Shown here one piece after another: positions 26,175 through 33,667 of a stretch of DNA of 45,467 bases (position 1 is the stretch's first letter; each line of letters opens with the position of its first letter). The DNA comes from Acidobacteriota bacterium (lineage in GTDB: Bacteria; Acidobacteriota; Vicinamibacteria; Vicinamibacterales; CAVVIG01). A model generated the notes under the pieces. That model did no database searches. It worked only from the letters and a program-made list of their open reading frames with translations, and had not been told where the DNA came from. The stretch covers positions 1 through 45,467 of the forward strand of contig QHWJ01000228.1 of NCBI GenBank assembly GCA_003222535.1. Reading direction: 5' to 3'. The position numbers and the translations under genes were made by a program.

Positions 26175-28202
26175 ATGATTCTGAGTGTTCAACGACGGGT
26201 TCACGACGCGATTGCCGAGGCGATCCGGCAGCGGTTCGGCATGCCCGACGTGCCGCCTTTCGCCGTGGAAGTGCCGCCGACCCGCGCGATGGGCGATCTC
26301 GCCGTGCCGGTCGCCTTTCAGTTGGCGCGGACGCTCCGCAAGGCACCGCGCGCGATCGCGCAGGAGCTGGCGCAGGCGGTCGGCCGCACTCCCGGCGTGG
26401 CTCGGGTCGAAGCGGCGCCCAACGGCTATCTGAATCTGTACCTCGACCGGCTGGCGTTTCTCGTTCCGCGCATCCGGCAGCAGGTCCAGCCCGACCGCGC
26501 GCCCACCGAGAAAACAATCGTCGAGCATACGGCGATCAACCCGAACAAGGCGGCGCACGTCGGTCACCTGCGCAACGCCACCCTGGGCGACACGCTGGTG
26601 CGGGCGCTGCGGTTTCGGGGCACGCCGGTTGAGACGCAGAACTACATCGACGACATGGGCGTGCAGGTCGCCGACATCATCGTCGGGTTCCGGGAGCTGG
26701 AGCGTCGCACGATGGACGAGGTGCGGCAGATCGCCGACTCGACGCGCTTCGACTACTACTGCTGGGACCTGTACTCGAAGGTGAGCGGGTGGAACGAAGG
26801 CGACAAGTCGCGGCTCGCGGTGCGCGCCGCCGTCCTGCACGATCTGGAGCATGGCGGCAACGACACGGCCGCGATGGGCGCGTTCATCGTCGACCGGATC
26901 GTGCGGACGCATCTGAAGACGATGGCCCGCTTGAATATCGGCTACGACCTGCTGACATACGAGGGCGATATCCTGCGGCTGCACTTCTGGACGCACGCGT
27001 TCGAGACCCTCAAGGCCCAGGGCGCGGTCTTCCTGCAGACCGAGGGCAAGCTGGCCGGATGCTGGGTGATGCGCATCGAAGACGGCAGCGCGAAGGCCTC
27101 AGCCGAGCGTCGCGACGACGTTGAGCCCGCCACCGACGATGACGAGTCGCGCGAGAAAGTGATCGTCCGCTCGAACGGCGTCGTGACATACGTCGGCAAG
27201 GATCTCGCGAACCAGTTCTGGAAGTTCGGGCTGCTCGGGCTCGACTTTCGCTATCGCCTGTTCGCGACGCAGGCTGACGGCCGGCCGCTCTGGTCCACGA
27301 CGTCGGACGACGGGGATCCGGGCGCGCCGCCGTTCGGCCACGCCGCGCGCATCTTCAACGTCATCGATTCGCGACAGATGTATCTGCAGGCGCTGCTCAG
27401 CCAGGCGTTGCGGACGCTCGGTCACCCGACGGAAGCCGAGAACTCCATCCACTTCTCGTACGAGATGGTCGGGCTTTCGCACGCAACCGCGCGCGAGCTC
27501 GGTTACGAAACGGCCGCGGAGAGCGAGGAGGCGAAGAAGCCGTTCGTGGAGGTCGCGGGGCGCAAGGGGCTGGGCGTCAAAATCGACGATCTCCTCGACC
27601 TGCTCACAGCCAAAGCGAGCGCCGAAGTCGCCAGGCGCAATCCTGAATTCACGCCGGGAGACTGCGAGCGCGTCGGCGCACAGATTGCCGTCGCGGCGAT
27701 CCGCTACTTCATGCTGAAGTATTCGCGCGGCAAGCTGATCGTATTCGACATCGAGGAGGCGCTCAGCTTCGAGGGGGAAACCGGGCCCTATCTGCAGTAC
27801 GCCGTCGTCCGCGCCAACAACATCCTCAACAAGCTCCAGGAGCGTGAAGGGCTGTCGGAGGCCGACGTGCTGGCGGTGCTCGACCAGACTCCGGCCGACG
27901 AAATGCTCGGCCAGGGCGACTCGCTCGAGCCGGGGGAAGATACATTGTGGGCGCTCGTTTTCGAGGCGTCACGCCTCGACGAGGTCGTCGAACAGGTGGT
28001 ACGGTCGCTCGAATTCTCCGCGCTGGCCAAATACACCTTCGGGCTGGCGCAGACGTTCAACGCGTTCTACCATCGGTACCCGATCCTCAACGAAGAGCGG
28101 GTCGATCGGAAGCGTTGGCGGGCGGCTGGCGTCGCATACGTGCGCGCGCAGCTGACGCGCGCCCTGGACCTCATGGGCATCGAAGTGCCGGGTCGAATGT
28201 AA
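26175..28202 (+). CDS. argS: Arginyl-tRNA synthetase
   Basis: 675 residues, class I synthetase charging tRNA-Arg. The N-terminal tRNA-binding domain is followed by the HIGH motif variant HVGH (NPNKAAHVGHLRN), a catalytic core with ETQNYIDDMG and QMYLQALLSQALRTLG, the KMSKS region replaced by GRKGLGVKIDD as in a subset of ArgRS, and the DALR anticodon domain ending LMGIEVPGRM. It is ~90 residues longer than typical. Residues ~304-322 (AKASAERRDDVEPATDDDE) between MRIEDGS and REKVIVRSNG are partly encoded by the repeat at 27085-27112. The start ATG gives the expected family N-terminus. Confidence 0.95.
   Translation: MILSVQRRVHDAIAEAIRQRFGMPDVPPFAVEVPPTRAMGDLAVPVAFQLARTLRKAPRAIAQELAQAVGRTPGVARVEAAPNGYLNLYLDRLAFLVPRIRQQVQPDRAPTEKTIVEHTAINPNKAAHVGHLRNATLGDTLVRALRFRGTPVETQNYIDDMGVQVADIIVGFRELERRTMDEVRQIADSTRFDYYCWDLYSKVSGWNEGDKSRLAVRAAVLHDLEHGGNDTAAMGAFIVDRIVRTHLKTMARLNIGYDLLTYEGDILRLHFWTHAFETLKAQGAVFLQTEGKLAGCWVMRIEDGSAKASAERRDDVEPATDDDESREKVIVRSNGVVTYVGKDLANQFWKFGLLGLDFRYRLFATQADGRPLWSTTSDDGDPGAPPFGHAARIFNVIDSRQMYLQALLSQALRTLGHPTEAENSIHFSYEMVGLSHATARELGYETAAESEEAKKPFVEVAGRKGLGVKIDDLLDLLTAKASAEVARRNPEFTPGDCERVGAQIAVAAIRYFMLKYSRGKLIVFDIEEALSFEGETGPYLQYAVVRANNILNKLQEREGLSEADVLAVLDQTPADEMLGQGDSLEPGEDTLWALVFEASRLDEVVEQVVRSLEFSALAKYTFGLAQTFNAFYHRYPILNEERVDRKRWRAAGVAYVRAQLTRALDLMGIEVPGRM
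27085..27112. repeat. GAAGGCCTCAGCCGAGC element in frame in argS
   Basis: GGCAGCGCGAAGGCCTCAGC (from 27084) is the same family as murJ 19651 and birA 32520-32610. It encodes GSAKASAER in an insertion of the ArgRS core. Confidence 0.62.
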
Positions 28203-28204
28203 TT

Positions 28205-28900
28205 ATGGCTGTCATCGGTATTGCCACCTGCCGCAAGCTCGAGGATTACCGGCAATCGATTCTCCACGTCGGAGGCGAGCCGCGGATTCTCGATTCCTCG
28301 ATGGCCGTCGAGCAGGCGCTGACCGGGATCGACGGGCTGATGCTGACCGGCGGCGACGACGTCGCGCCGTCGCGCTACGGCGAGCCGCCGCACCCGACGG
28401 TCGTCGAAGCCGAGACGGGCCGCGACGCGTTCGAGATCGCGTTGATCGAGGCGGCGCGCGCGCGGCAACTGCCGATTCTCGCGATCTGCCGCGGCGTGCA
28501 GGTGTTGAACGTCGCCTGCGGCGGCACGCTCGTGCAGGACATCCCGTCGCAGCTCGCGGGCGCGCTGACGCACAGCCTGCCGGTGCCCCCCAACGAGGCC
28601 TACTCGCTGGCGCACGAAGTGTGGATCGAGAAGGACTCGCTGCTGTCGACGCTGATGCGCGAGCGGCTGGCGGACGCCGACACCTGCGAGGTGAACAGCC
28701 GCCACCACCAGTCGGTGAAGGACCTGGCGCGCGGCTTCAAGGTCTCCGCCACGGCTCCCGACGGCGTGATCGAAGCGATCGAAGATCCCGCTTCGCGCTT
28801 CTGCCTCGGCGTCCAGTGGCACCCGGAGAACTTCTTCCGCACCGGAGAATTCCGCCCGCTCTTCGAAGGGTTCGTCGAGGCGTCGACGCGACAGGCCTGA
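28205..28900 (+). CDS. Class I glutamine amidotransferase-like (PuuD type) hydrolase
   Basis: 231 residues from the ATG at 28205, 2 nt after the argS stop. The catalytic triad is visible: Cys95 in ILAICRGVQVLNV, His206 and Glu208 in QWHPENF. LMLTGGDDVAPSRYGE and NSRHHQSVKDLARG are typical of gamma-glutamyl-gamma-aminobutyrate hydrolase (PuuD) and related peptidase-C26 proteins. No putrescine genes are nearby, so the substrate is open. The stop codon TGA (28898-28900) is the centre of the REP palindrome CAGGCCTGAAGGCCTG, so the C-terminus QA is REP-encoded. Confidence 0.85.
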   Translation: MAVIGIATCRKLEDYRQSILHVGGEPRILDSSMAVEQALTGIDGLMLTGGDDVAPSRYGEPPHPTVVEAETGRDAFEIALIEAARARQLPILAICRGVQVLNVACGGTLVQDIPSQLAGALTHSLPVPPNEAYSLAHEVWIEKDSLLSTLMRERLADADTCEVNSRHHQSVKDLARGFKVSATAPDGVIEAIEDPASRFCLGVQWHPENFFRTGEFRPLFEGFVEASTRQA

Positions 28901-29011
28901 AGGCCTGCACCACACCTCCCACGTCAGGAGCGCGAGTCTTTCCGCCGGGCGGATCGGCTCGCCTGAAAGGCTCGCCCTCCAGTCTTTGACCAAGTCCGCC
29001 TGAATGCGGAC
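28892..29011. repeat. Cluster of three CTGAA-loop palindromes after the amidotransferase gene
   Basis: CAGGCCTGAAGGCCTG (28892-28907), a CGCCTGAAAGGC-centred hairpin (~28952-28975, arms GGGCGG/GGCTCGCC-like) and GTCCGC-CTGAAT-GCGGAC (28994-29011). Loop bases are conserved while stems differ. They lie between the two convergent genes (stops at 28900 and 29031) and could also terminate transcription. Confidence 0.8.
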
Positions 29012-29030
29012 ACGACGGAGATTTAGATCC

Positions 29031-30284
29031 TCATCTTCGCGTGAACACGACGACCGTCTCGACGTGCGGCGTGTTCGGAAACAGATCGAACGCATCCGCG
29101 CGATCGATCGTGTAGCCGGCGTCGACCATGCGGCGGACGTCGCGGGCAAGAGTGGCGACGTCGCACGAGACGTAGATCACACGAGGCGCGTCCAACCGCA
29201 GCGCGCCGTTCAGCGCCTCGCGCGACAGGCCGGTGCGCGGCGGATCGACGATGATGGTCCCGGCGCGGAGGTCCGCACTCTCGAGAAAGTGTTCGACCGA
29301 CTGGTGGACCGCCACGATCGAGCCGCCCGCCGCTTCCGCATTCGCGGCGAGATCGGCCGCCGCGTAGCGATCGCCTTCGACCGCCGTCACGCGCACGCCG
29401 CGAGAGGCCGCAAGGCTCACCGCAAAAACTCCAACGCCCGCGTACAGGTCGACGACCTCGCCCTCCGCCCGCGCCTGATCGATGACGTGGGTCACCAGAT
29501 GGCCCAGCAGGTGACGGTTGCCCTGGAAGAACGCCAGCACGTGGCGCCGCAAGGCCACCGGGGCGCCATCGCCGAGGGTGAGGCGGTCGGTCACATACGC
29601 GTTGCCGCACACGCCGAACGCGGACGCGACGCCCGTGAGCCCGTCGATCGCGGCGAGACGCTCGATCGCGGCCGCATCGATCGTCGCGGCGGCATCCAGA
29701 TGGACAACGCGGTCGGACGCATCCACGTTCTCCGACAGGTCGATCTCGCGGATCGCCTCCAGGCCTGCCGATCGGATCGCCGCGCCCAACCGGTCGAGCG
29801 CGTCGCAGGTCGGGAGCAGGAGTTGACGCGTTACCCGCGCGTCGCACACGTCGTGGGTGCTTTCACGAAAGAAACCGAGGCGAGCGCCGCGCACGTGCAG
29901 CCGCGCGCGCATCCGATACCCATCTTCCGGGGAAGGGGCGACGCGGACGGGCGCCGGGAGCTCCAGCCGGCCGATGCGCCTGAACGCGTCGGCGATGATC
30001 TGGCCCTTGATCTGGAGTTGCCGGGAATATGCGATGTGGCTGTAGACGCCGCCGCCGCACAGAGGGTCGCCGAACGGCTGACGGCGATCCGGCGACGGCG
30101 CGTTCACGTCCAGCGTGTCGGCGAACACGACACCCCTGGATACGTGATCGACGCGCGCGATCACGCGTTCGCCGGGGATGGCACCCGCGACCAGGACGAC
30201 CTGTCCATTCACCCGCGCGAGCATCCGGCCGCCGGCGGCCGGGCTGTCAATCGTCAGGGGGATTGCTTCACCAGGCTTCAGCAT
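29031..30284 (-). CDS. RlmD/TrmA-family RNA (uracil-5) methyltransferase
   Basis: 417 residues. An N-terminal TRAM domain (PLTIDSPAAGGRMLARVNGQVVLVAGAIPGE) is followed by a Rossmann methyltransferase with FFQGN (AFFQGNRHLLGHL), DLYAGVGVFAVSLA, VDPPRTGLS and the catalytic VSCDVATLARD. It methylates uracil at C5 in rRNA or tRNA; which site is unclear. The 4Fe-4S ligand motif usually seen as CGGC is CGGG here (DPLCGGGVYSHI) and the first Cys is missing, so the cluster is probably lost. It is 2 nt after the unknown gene at 30287, so co-transcribed with valS-nadC-birA-coaX. Confidence 0.87.
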   Translation of the reverse strand: MLKPGEAIPLTIDSPAAGGRMLARVNGQVVLVAGAIPGERVIARVDHVSRGVVFADTLDVNAPSPDRRQPFGDPLCGGGVYSHIAYSRQLQIKGQIIADAFRRIGRLELPAPVRVAPSPEDGYRMRARLHVRGARLGFFRESTHDVCDARVTRQLLLPTCDALDRLGAAIRSAGLEAIREIDLSENVDASDRVVHLDAAATIDAAAIERLAAIDGLTGVASAFGVCGNAYVTDRLTLGDGAPVALRRHVLAFFQGNRHLLGHLVTHVIDQARAEGEVVDLYAGVGVFAVSLAASRGVRVTAVEGDRYAAADLAANAEAAGGSIVAVHQSVEHFLESADLRAGTIIVDPPRTGLSREALNGALRLDAPRVIYVSCDVATLARDVRRMVDAGYTIDRADAFDLFPNTPHVETVVVFTRR

Positions 30285-30286
30285 CG

Positions 30287-31063
30287 TTACGCGAACGAGA
30301 TCGCCGGCAGTCCATAGTGTTCGCGCACGAGCCGGTCGATGACCGAATCGCGCGCGCGCGCGAACGCCTCGGCGGTCATCCCGGCGCGGAATCCAGACAG
30401 CTCCTCGTCCGCCTCGCGCGCGAACGACACGCGCGCGGCATCGTCGACCGCCGCGCGCGCCTGCTGCAGCAGCTCGGTGTCCAGCGCCGACAGCCGCTCG
30501 ATCAGCGCCTGACGCGCTTCTCCTCGAACACCGCCGGCCCTCCCGCGGGCCGCGTCGAGCTCCGCCGACACGCGATCGACCAGCGCGTCGAACGGCACAC
30601 CGAGCGCACCGCTCGCGCGCGCCGACGTCAGGCGCAAGAGGACACGCTCGATATGCGCCGGCAGCGACGTTCGCCTGCTGCGGAGCGCGAGGCTTTCAGC
30701 TGAGCGATCGTCTTCCGCCGAGCCGTCGCCGCTCGATTGGGAGCCCGCAACGTTGACGATCCCCGTGGCTCTCCTCCATTCGTCGAACACGTCGAGCACG
30801 TCCGCCTCGCAGAAATCGATCTTCACCGGCCTGCGGCGCGGCCCCTTCCGGTAATAGCGCTCGAAGTACCGATCGATGCCCTTGCAGGTGACCTTGAGCG
30901 GCACTCCCCGCTCGGCCCAGCCGGACACGAGCTCGAAGGAAGGACCGACGACCCGGATCAGATGGCCGTCGTTTTTTCGACAGAGATACGTCTCTATCTC
31001 GCGGCAATAGTCTGCAATCCGCAATCTGAATTCAGCAATGACTAGGTCTGGTTCCGTTCCCAC
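30287..31063 (-). CDS. Conserved protein of unknown function
   Basis: 258 residues, no signal peptide or membrane helix. The N-terminal half (FELVSGWAERGVPLKVTCKGIDRYFERYYRKGPRRRPVKIDFCEADVLDVFDEWRRATG) is basic and looks like a compact folded domain. Residues ~118-128 (RSAESLALRSR) are from a repeat shared with murJ and argS. The second half is helical and acidic. I do not recognise the family. It begins 22 nt inside the coaX 3' end and is followed 2 nt later by the RNA methyltransferase, which makes a role in RNA or translation conceivable but unproven. Codon use is like its neighbours. Confidence 0.7.
   Translation of the reverse strand: MGTEPDLVIAEFRLRIADYCREIETYLCRKNDGHLIRVVGPSFELVSGWAERGVPLKVTCKGIDRYFERYYRKGPRRRPVKIDFCEADVLDVFDEWRRATGIVNVAGSQSSGDGSAEDDRSAESLALRSRRTSLPAHIERVLLRLTSARASGALGVPFDALVDRVSAELDAARGRAGGVRGEARQALIERLSALDTELLQQARAAVDDAARVSFAREADEELSGFRAGMTAEAFARARDSVIDRLVREHYGLPAISFA
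30680..30706. repeat. GAGGCTTTCAGCTGAGC element in frame in the unknown gene
   Basis: GGAGCGCGAGGCTTTCAGC (from 30682) matches the murJ/argS/birA element with two or three substitutions that mostly keep pairing. It encodes SAESLALRS. Confidence 0.6.
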
Positions 31064-31821
31064 ACGATTCTCAGCCCGTGGAGCGTCAGGTCGGGATCGA
31101 CATGCTGAATGAGCGTCGTCTCCGGCGCGATCATCTCCGCGAGCCCCCCCGTCGCGACCGAGACCGCGTTGCCGCCGAGCTCGTCGCTCATCCTGCGGAC
31201 GAGACCCTCGACCATCCCGACATAGCCGTAGAACAGCCCGGACTCCATGGCGCTGACGGTCGTGCGGCCAACGACCCGCGTCGGCTTGCGCACGTCGATG
31301 CGCGGCAGCCGGGCGGCGCGCTGGAACAGTGCGTCGGCCGAAATCTGCACGCCGGGACAGATCGCGCCGCCGAGGTATTCACCCGCCGCGGTGATCGCGT
31401 CGAGCGTGGTCGCCGTCCCGAAGTCGACAACGATCAGCGGCCGCCCGGAGTCCTGGCCGAATTTCTCATAGGCGGCCACGGCGTTGACGATGCGATCGGC
31501 GCCGACTTCGGACGGGACCTCGTAGAGGATCGGCATCAGGGTGTTGACACCCGGTTCGACGGTGATCGCGGTCACGCCGAAATACCGCTGCACCATGGCG
31601 CGGATCGTTCCCGTCAGCGGCGGCACGACTGATCCCAGCATGACGCCGCGGATCCGCACACGCTCGATCCGGCTGTGCGCGAAGAGCCCATCGACCAGCA
31701 GACCGAGCTCGTCGGACGTGCGCTCGCGCACGGTCTGCAGCCGCCAGCTCTGGACGAGCGTCGCACCATCGAAGACGCCGAGCACGATGTTGGTGTTGCC
31801 GACATCAATGGCGAGGAGCAT
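31042..31821 (-). CDS. coaX: Type III pantothenate kinase
   Basis: 259 residues from ATG 31821 (MLLAIDVGNTNIVLGVFDG). An in-frame ATG at 31836, joined to the birA stop as TGATG, would add five residues; I prefer 31821 because family members start with this strand. The actin-like ATPase motifs are DVGNTN, the DFGTATT phosphate-2 motif (VVDFGTATTLDAI), PGVQIS and ATGGLAEMI. It phosphorylates pantothenate, the first step of CoA synthesis, and does not need the P-loop of type I kinases. Its longer open frame up to 32610 is only antisense/shadow read-through of birA. The 3' end overlaps the unknown gene. Confidence 0.94.
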   Translation of the reverse strand: MLLAIDVGNTNIVLGVFDGATLVQSWRLQTVRERTSDELGLLVDGLFAHSRIERVRIRGVMLGSVVPPLTGTIRAMVQRYFGVTAITVEPGVNTLMPILYEVPSEVGADRIVNAVAAYEKFGQDSGRPLIVVDFGTATTLDAITAAGEYLGGAICPGVQISADALFQRAARLPRIDVRKPTRVVGRTTVSAMESGLFYGYVGMVEGLVRRMSDELGGNAVSVATGGLAEMIAPETTLIQHVDPDLTLHGLRIVWERNQT

Positions 31822-31835
31822 AAAAGCAAAGGACA

Positions 31836-32828
31836 TCACAACCAGATCACTTCGCCGGAAACGATCCGCTCCATATGATCGCCCACGCGGACGAGCAACG
31901 CTCCGAAGTCGTCTATGCCGGCGGTCACGCCGGTTTCCGCACCGGCCGCCGTCGTCCAGTTGACGCGCGCGCCGGACGCCGCCGGCGCGTACTGGCGCCA
32001 GGCGTCGAGAATAGCATCGAACCGCCCGGCCAGCAGATCCTCGTACCGGCGCGAAAGCGCGACGAGCGTCTCGACGAGCAGATGGTGTCGGTCGACCGGA
32101 CGTCCCAACTCGGACTCGAGCGATGTGGCCAGGTCGCCAAGATCCGGCGGCAAGGCCGCCGACGCGACGTTGATGCCGTAGCCGGCGACGACGGAGCCGG
32201 TGGTCGAGCCGATGCTCGTCGCTTCGGCGAGGATGCCGCCGAGCTTTCGTCGCGAGACCTGGAGATCGTTCGGCCACTTGAGATCGACGCGCAAACCCGT
32301 AGCGGCCTCGACGCCTTCGACGAGCGCGACGCCGGCCGTCAGCGTCAGCAGCATCGTGGCGCGCGGCGGATCGACTCGCGCGGTGCCAGGCGTAAGGACG
32401 ACCGAGACGTACAGACCCGAGCCGGCCGGTGAAAACCACGAGTGCCCTCGCCGCCCGCGTCCCGCGGTCTGCTCGTCGGCCACGACGACGAGCCCTTCGG
32501 CGGGCCGCCCCGCTGAAGCCTTCGCGTTCCATGCGAGGGCGAGCCGCTCGGCTGCAGCGTTCGCGCTCCCTTCGAGGACGGGACGCCCGGCTGACGGCTT
32601 CGCGCTCCATGCGAGGGCGACGTCGTTGGTCGATCCAATCGTCGGAAAGAACAGCAACGACGAAGCGAGCCGGCCCAGACGTGGCCGCGCGCGCTCGATC
32701 GCCTCGGCGAGCTCTCGCGGCGCCTCGCAGGGCTGCGGCTCGTAGGGCACCGCTTCAGCGGTGCCGTCCTCCGGCTCGTAGGGCACTGCTGCAGCGGTGC
32801 CGTCCTCGTCAGGTGGGTTCGATTTCAA
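31836..32828 (-). CDS. birA: Biotin-[acetyl-CoA-carboxylase] ligase, no DNA-binding domain
   Basis: Attaches biotin to carboxyl-carrier proteins. The catalytic motifs are present: GSTNDVALA, GRGRRGHSWFS (biotinyl-AMP loop) and KWPNDLQVSRRKLGGIL, then a C-terminal SH3-like domain (TAGIDDFGALLVRVGDH). The HTH regulatory domain of E. coli BirA is absent. The gene is heavily invaded: residues ~7-30 are two copies of a 36-bp palindromic repeat (EDGTA-AVPYEP), and residues ~66-110, between GSTND and VVADEQTAGRG, are three tandem units (LAWxAKxSAGRPxEG). The TTG start at 32828 is uncertain; GTG codons within the REP could serve. It overlaps nadC by 20 nt. Confidence 0.88.
   Translation of the reverse strand: MKSNPPDEDGTAAAVPYEPEDGTAEAVPYEPQPCEAPRELAEAIERARPRLGRLASSLLFFPTIGSTNDVALAWSAKPSAGRPVLEGSANAAAERLALAWNAKASAGRPAEGLVVVADEQTAGRGRRGHSWFSPAGSGLYVSVVLTPGTARVDPPRATMLLTLTAGVALVEGVEAATGLRVDLKWPNDLQVSRRKLGGILAEATSIGSTTGSVVAGYGINVASAALPPDLGDLATSLESELGRPVDRHHLLVETLVALSRRYEDLLAGRFDAILDAWRQYAPAASGARVNWTTAAGAETGVTAGIDDFGALLVRVGDHMERIVSGEVIWL
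32498..32630. repeat. Three-unit degenerate repeat in frame in birA
   Basis: Two near-identical stretches (GCTGAAGCCTTCGCGTTCCA, 32512-32531; GCTGACGGCTTCGCGCTCCA, 32590-32609) with a related third (GCTGCAGCGTTCGCGCTCCC, 32551-32570) between, spaced 39 nt apart. All carry the GAAGGCTTCAGC-type core. The duplicated peptide is LAW-x-AKxSAGRP. Confidence 0.8.
32737..32808. repeat. Two tandem 36-bp palindromic repeats between nadC and birA
   Basis: Copies at 32737-32772 and 32773-32808 each contain a hairpin: GGCACCGCTTCAGCGGTGCC, and the second with compensated and uncompensated changes (GGCACTGCTGCAGCGGTGCC). They fill the space right after the nadC stop (32809) and encode the N-terminus of BirA. 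Confidence 0.88.
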
Positions 32829-33666
32829 AGCTGATGTCTATCGCGGGCGCGGAATGCGTGAGCGCGCCGACCGACACGCAGTCGGCGCCGGTCGCGGCGA
32901 GTTCGGGGATGCGCTCGAGCGTGACGCCGCCGGATATCTCGATCCTGGCGCGGCCCTTCGCGCGAGCGACGGCGTCGCGGATGTCGGCGGTCGACATGTT
33001 GTCCACGAGAATGGTCTCGGCGCCGGCCGCGAGCGCTTCGTCAACCTGACCGAGCGTCCCGGCTTCGATTTCGACGGGCATTCCCGGCCTGTGCGCGCGT
33101 GCGCGTTCGACGGCGGCTGTGACGCCGCCGGCCAGGTTGATGTGATTGTCCTTGATGAGAATGGCGTCGAAAAGGCCCGCGCGATGATTCGAGGCGCCGC
33201 CCGCCCGGACGGCGTACTTTTCCAGCACCCGCAGCGTCGGGGTCGTCTTCCGCGTGTCGAGGATCGTGATGGCTCCGCCGCCCGCCTCGACGAACCGGCG
33301 CGCGCGCGTGGCGATGCCCGAGAGCCGCTGAAGAAAATTGAGCGCGGTGCGCTCGCCGACAACCAGGGCACGGGCCGTGCCGAACACCTCCGCGATCTCG
33401 CCGTTCTGCCCGCCCGCGCGGCACCAATCGCCGTCGCGTTTACGCGCCTTCGTGCGCACGCCGGGCTCGATTTGCCGGAACGCCTCGAAGGCGACCTCGA
33501 GGCCGGCCAGCACGCAATCGGCTTTCACGAGGAACACCCCGCGGGCCATTTGCGCCGCGGCGACCGTTGCCTCGGTCGTGATGTCGCCGTCGCGCAGGTC
33601 TTCATCGAGCGCGCGGCGCACGATGTCCCGGTAGAGGGACTGATCTAAAGGTTCCAAGTACAACAC
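32809..33666 (-). CDS. nadC: Nicotinate-nucleotide pyrophosphorylase (carboxylating)
   Basis: 285 residues; converts quinolinate and PRPP to nicotinate mononucleotide in de novo NAD synthesis. The N-terminal segment RALDEDLRDGDITTEATV is the family signature; later RTALNFLQRLSGIATRARRFVEAG, ILDTRKTTPTLRVLEKYAVRAGGASNHRAGLFDAILIKDNHI and ISGGVTLERIPELAATGADCVSVGALTHSAPAIDISFEI complete the active site. Start GTG at 33666, 1 nt after the valS stop, so it is translationally coupled to valS. birA follows with an overlap. Full length, no insertion. Confidence 0.95.
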   Translation of the reverse strand: MLYLEPLDQSLYRDIVRRALDEDLRDGDITTEATVAAAQMARGVFLVKADCVLAGLEVAFEAFRQIEPGVRTKARKRDGDWCRAGGQNGEIAEVFGTARALVVGERTALNFLQRLSGIATRARRFVEAGGGAITILDTRKTTPTLRVLEKYAVRAGGASNHRAGLFDAILIKDNHINLAGGVTAAVERARAHRPGMPVEIEAGTLGQVDEALAAGAETILVDNMSTADIRDAVARAKGRARIEISGGVTLERIPELAATGADCVSVGALTHSAPAIDISFEIEPT

Positions 33667-33667
33667 T

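Noticed and set aside
25481-26176. 231-codon minus-strand frame overlapping mobA
   Set aside because: Antisense of a clear MobA; no family-like sequence.
31822-32610. N-terminal extension of coaX to 522 codons
   Set aside because: Arg-rich translation from the wrong frame of birA; CoaX begins at MLLAIDVGNTN.
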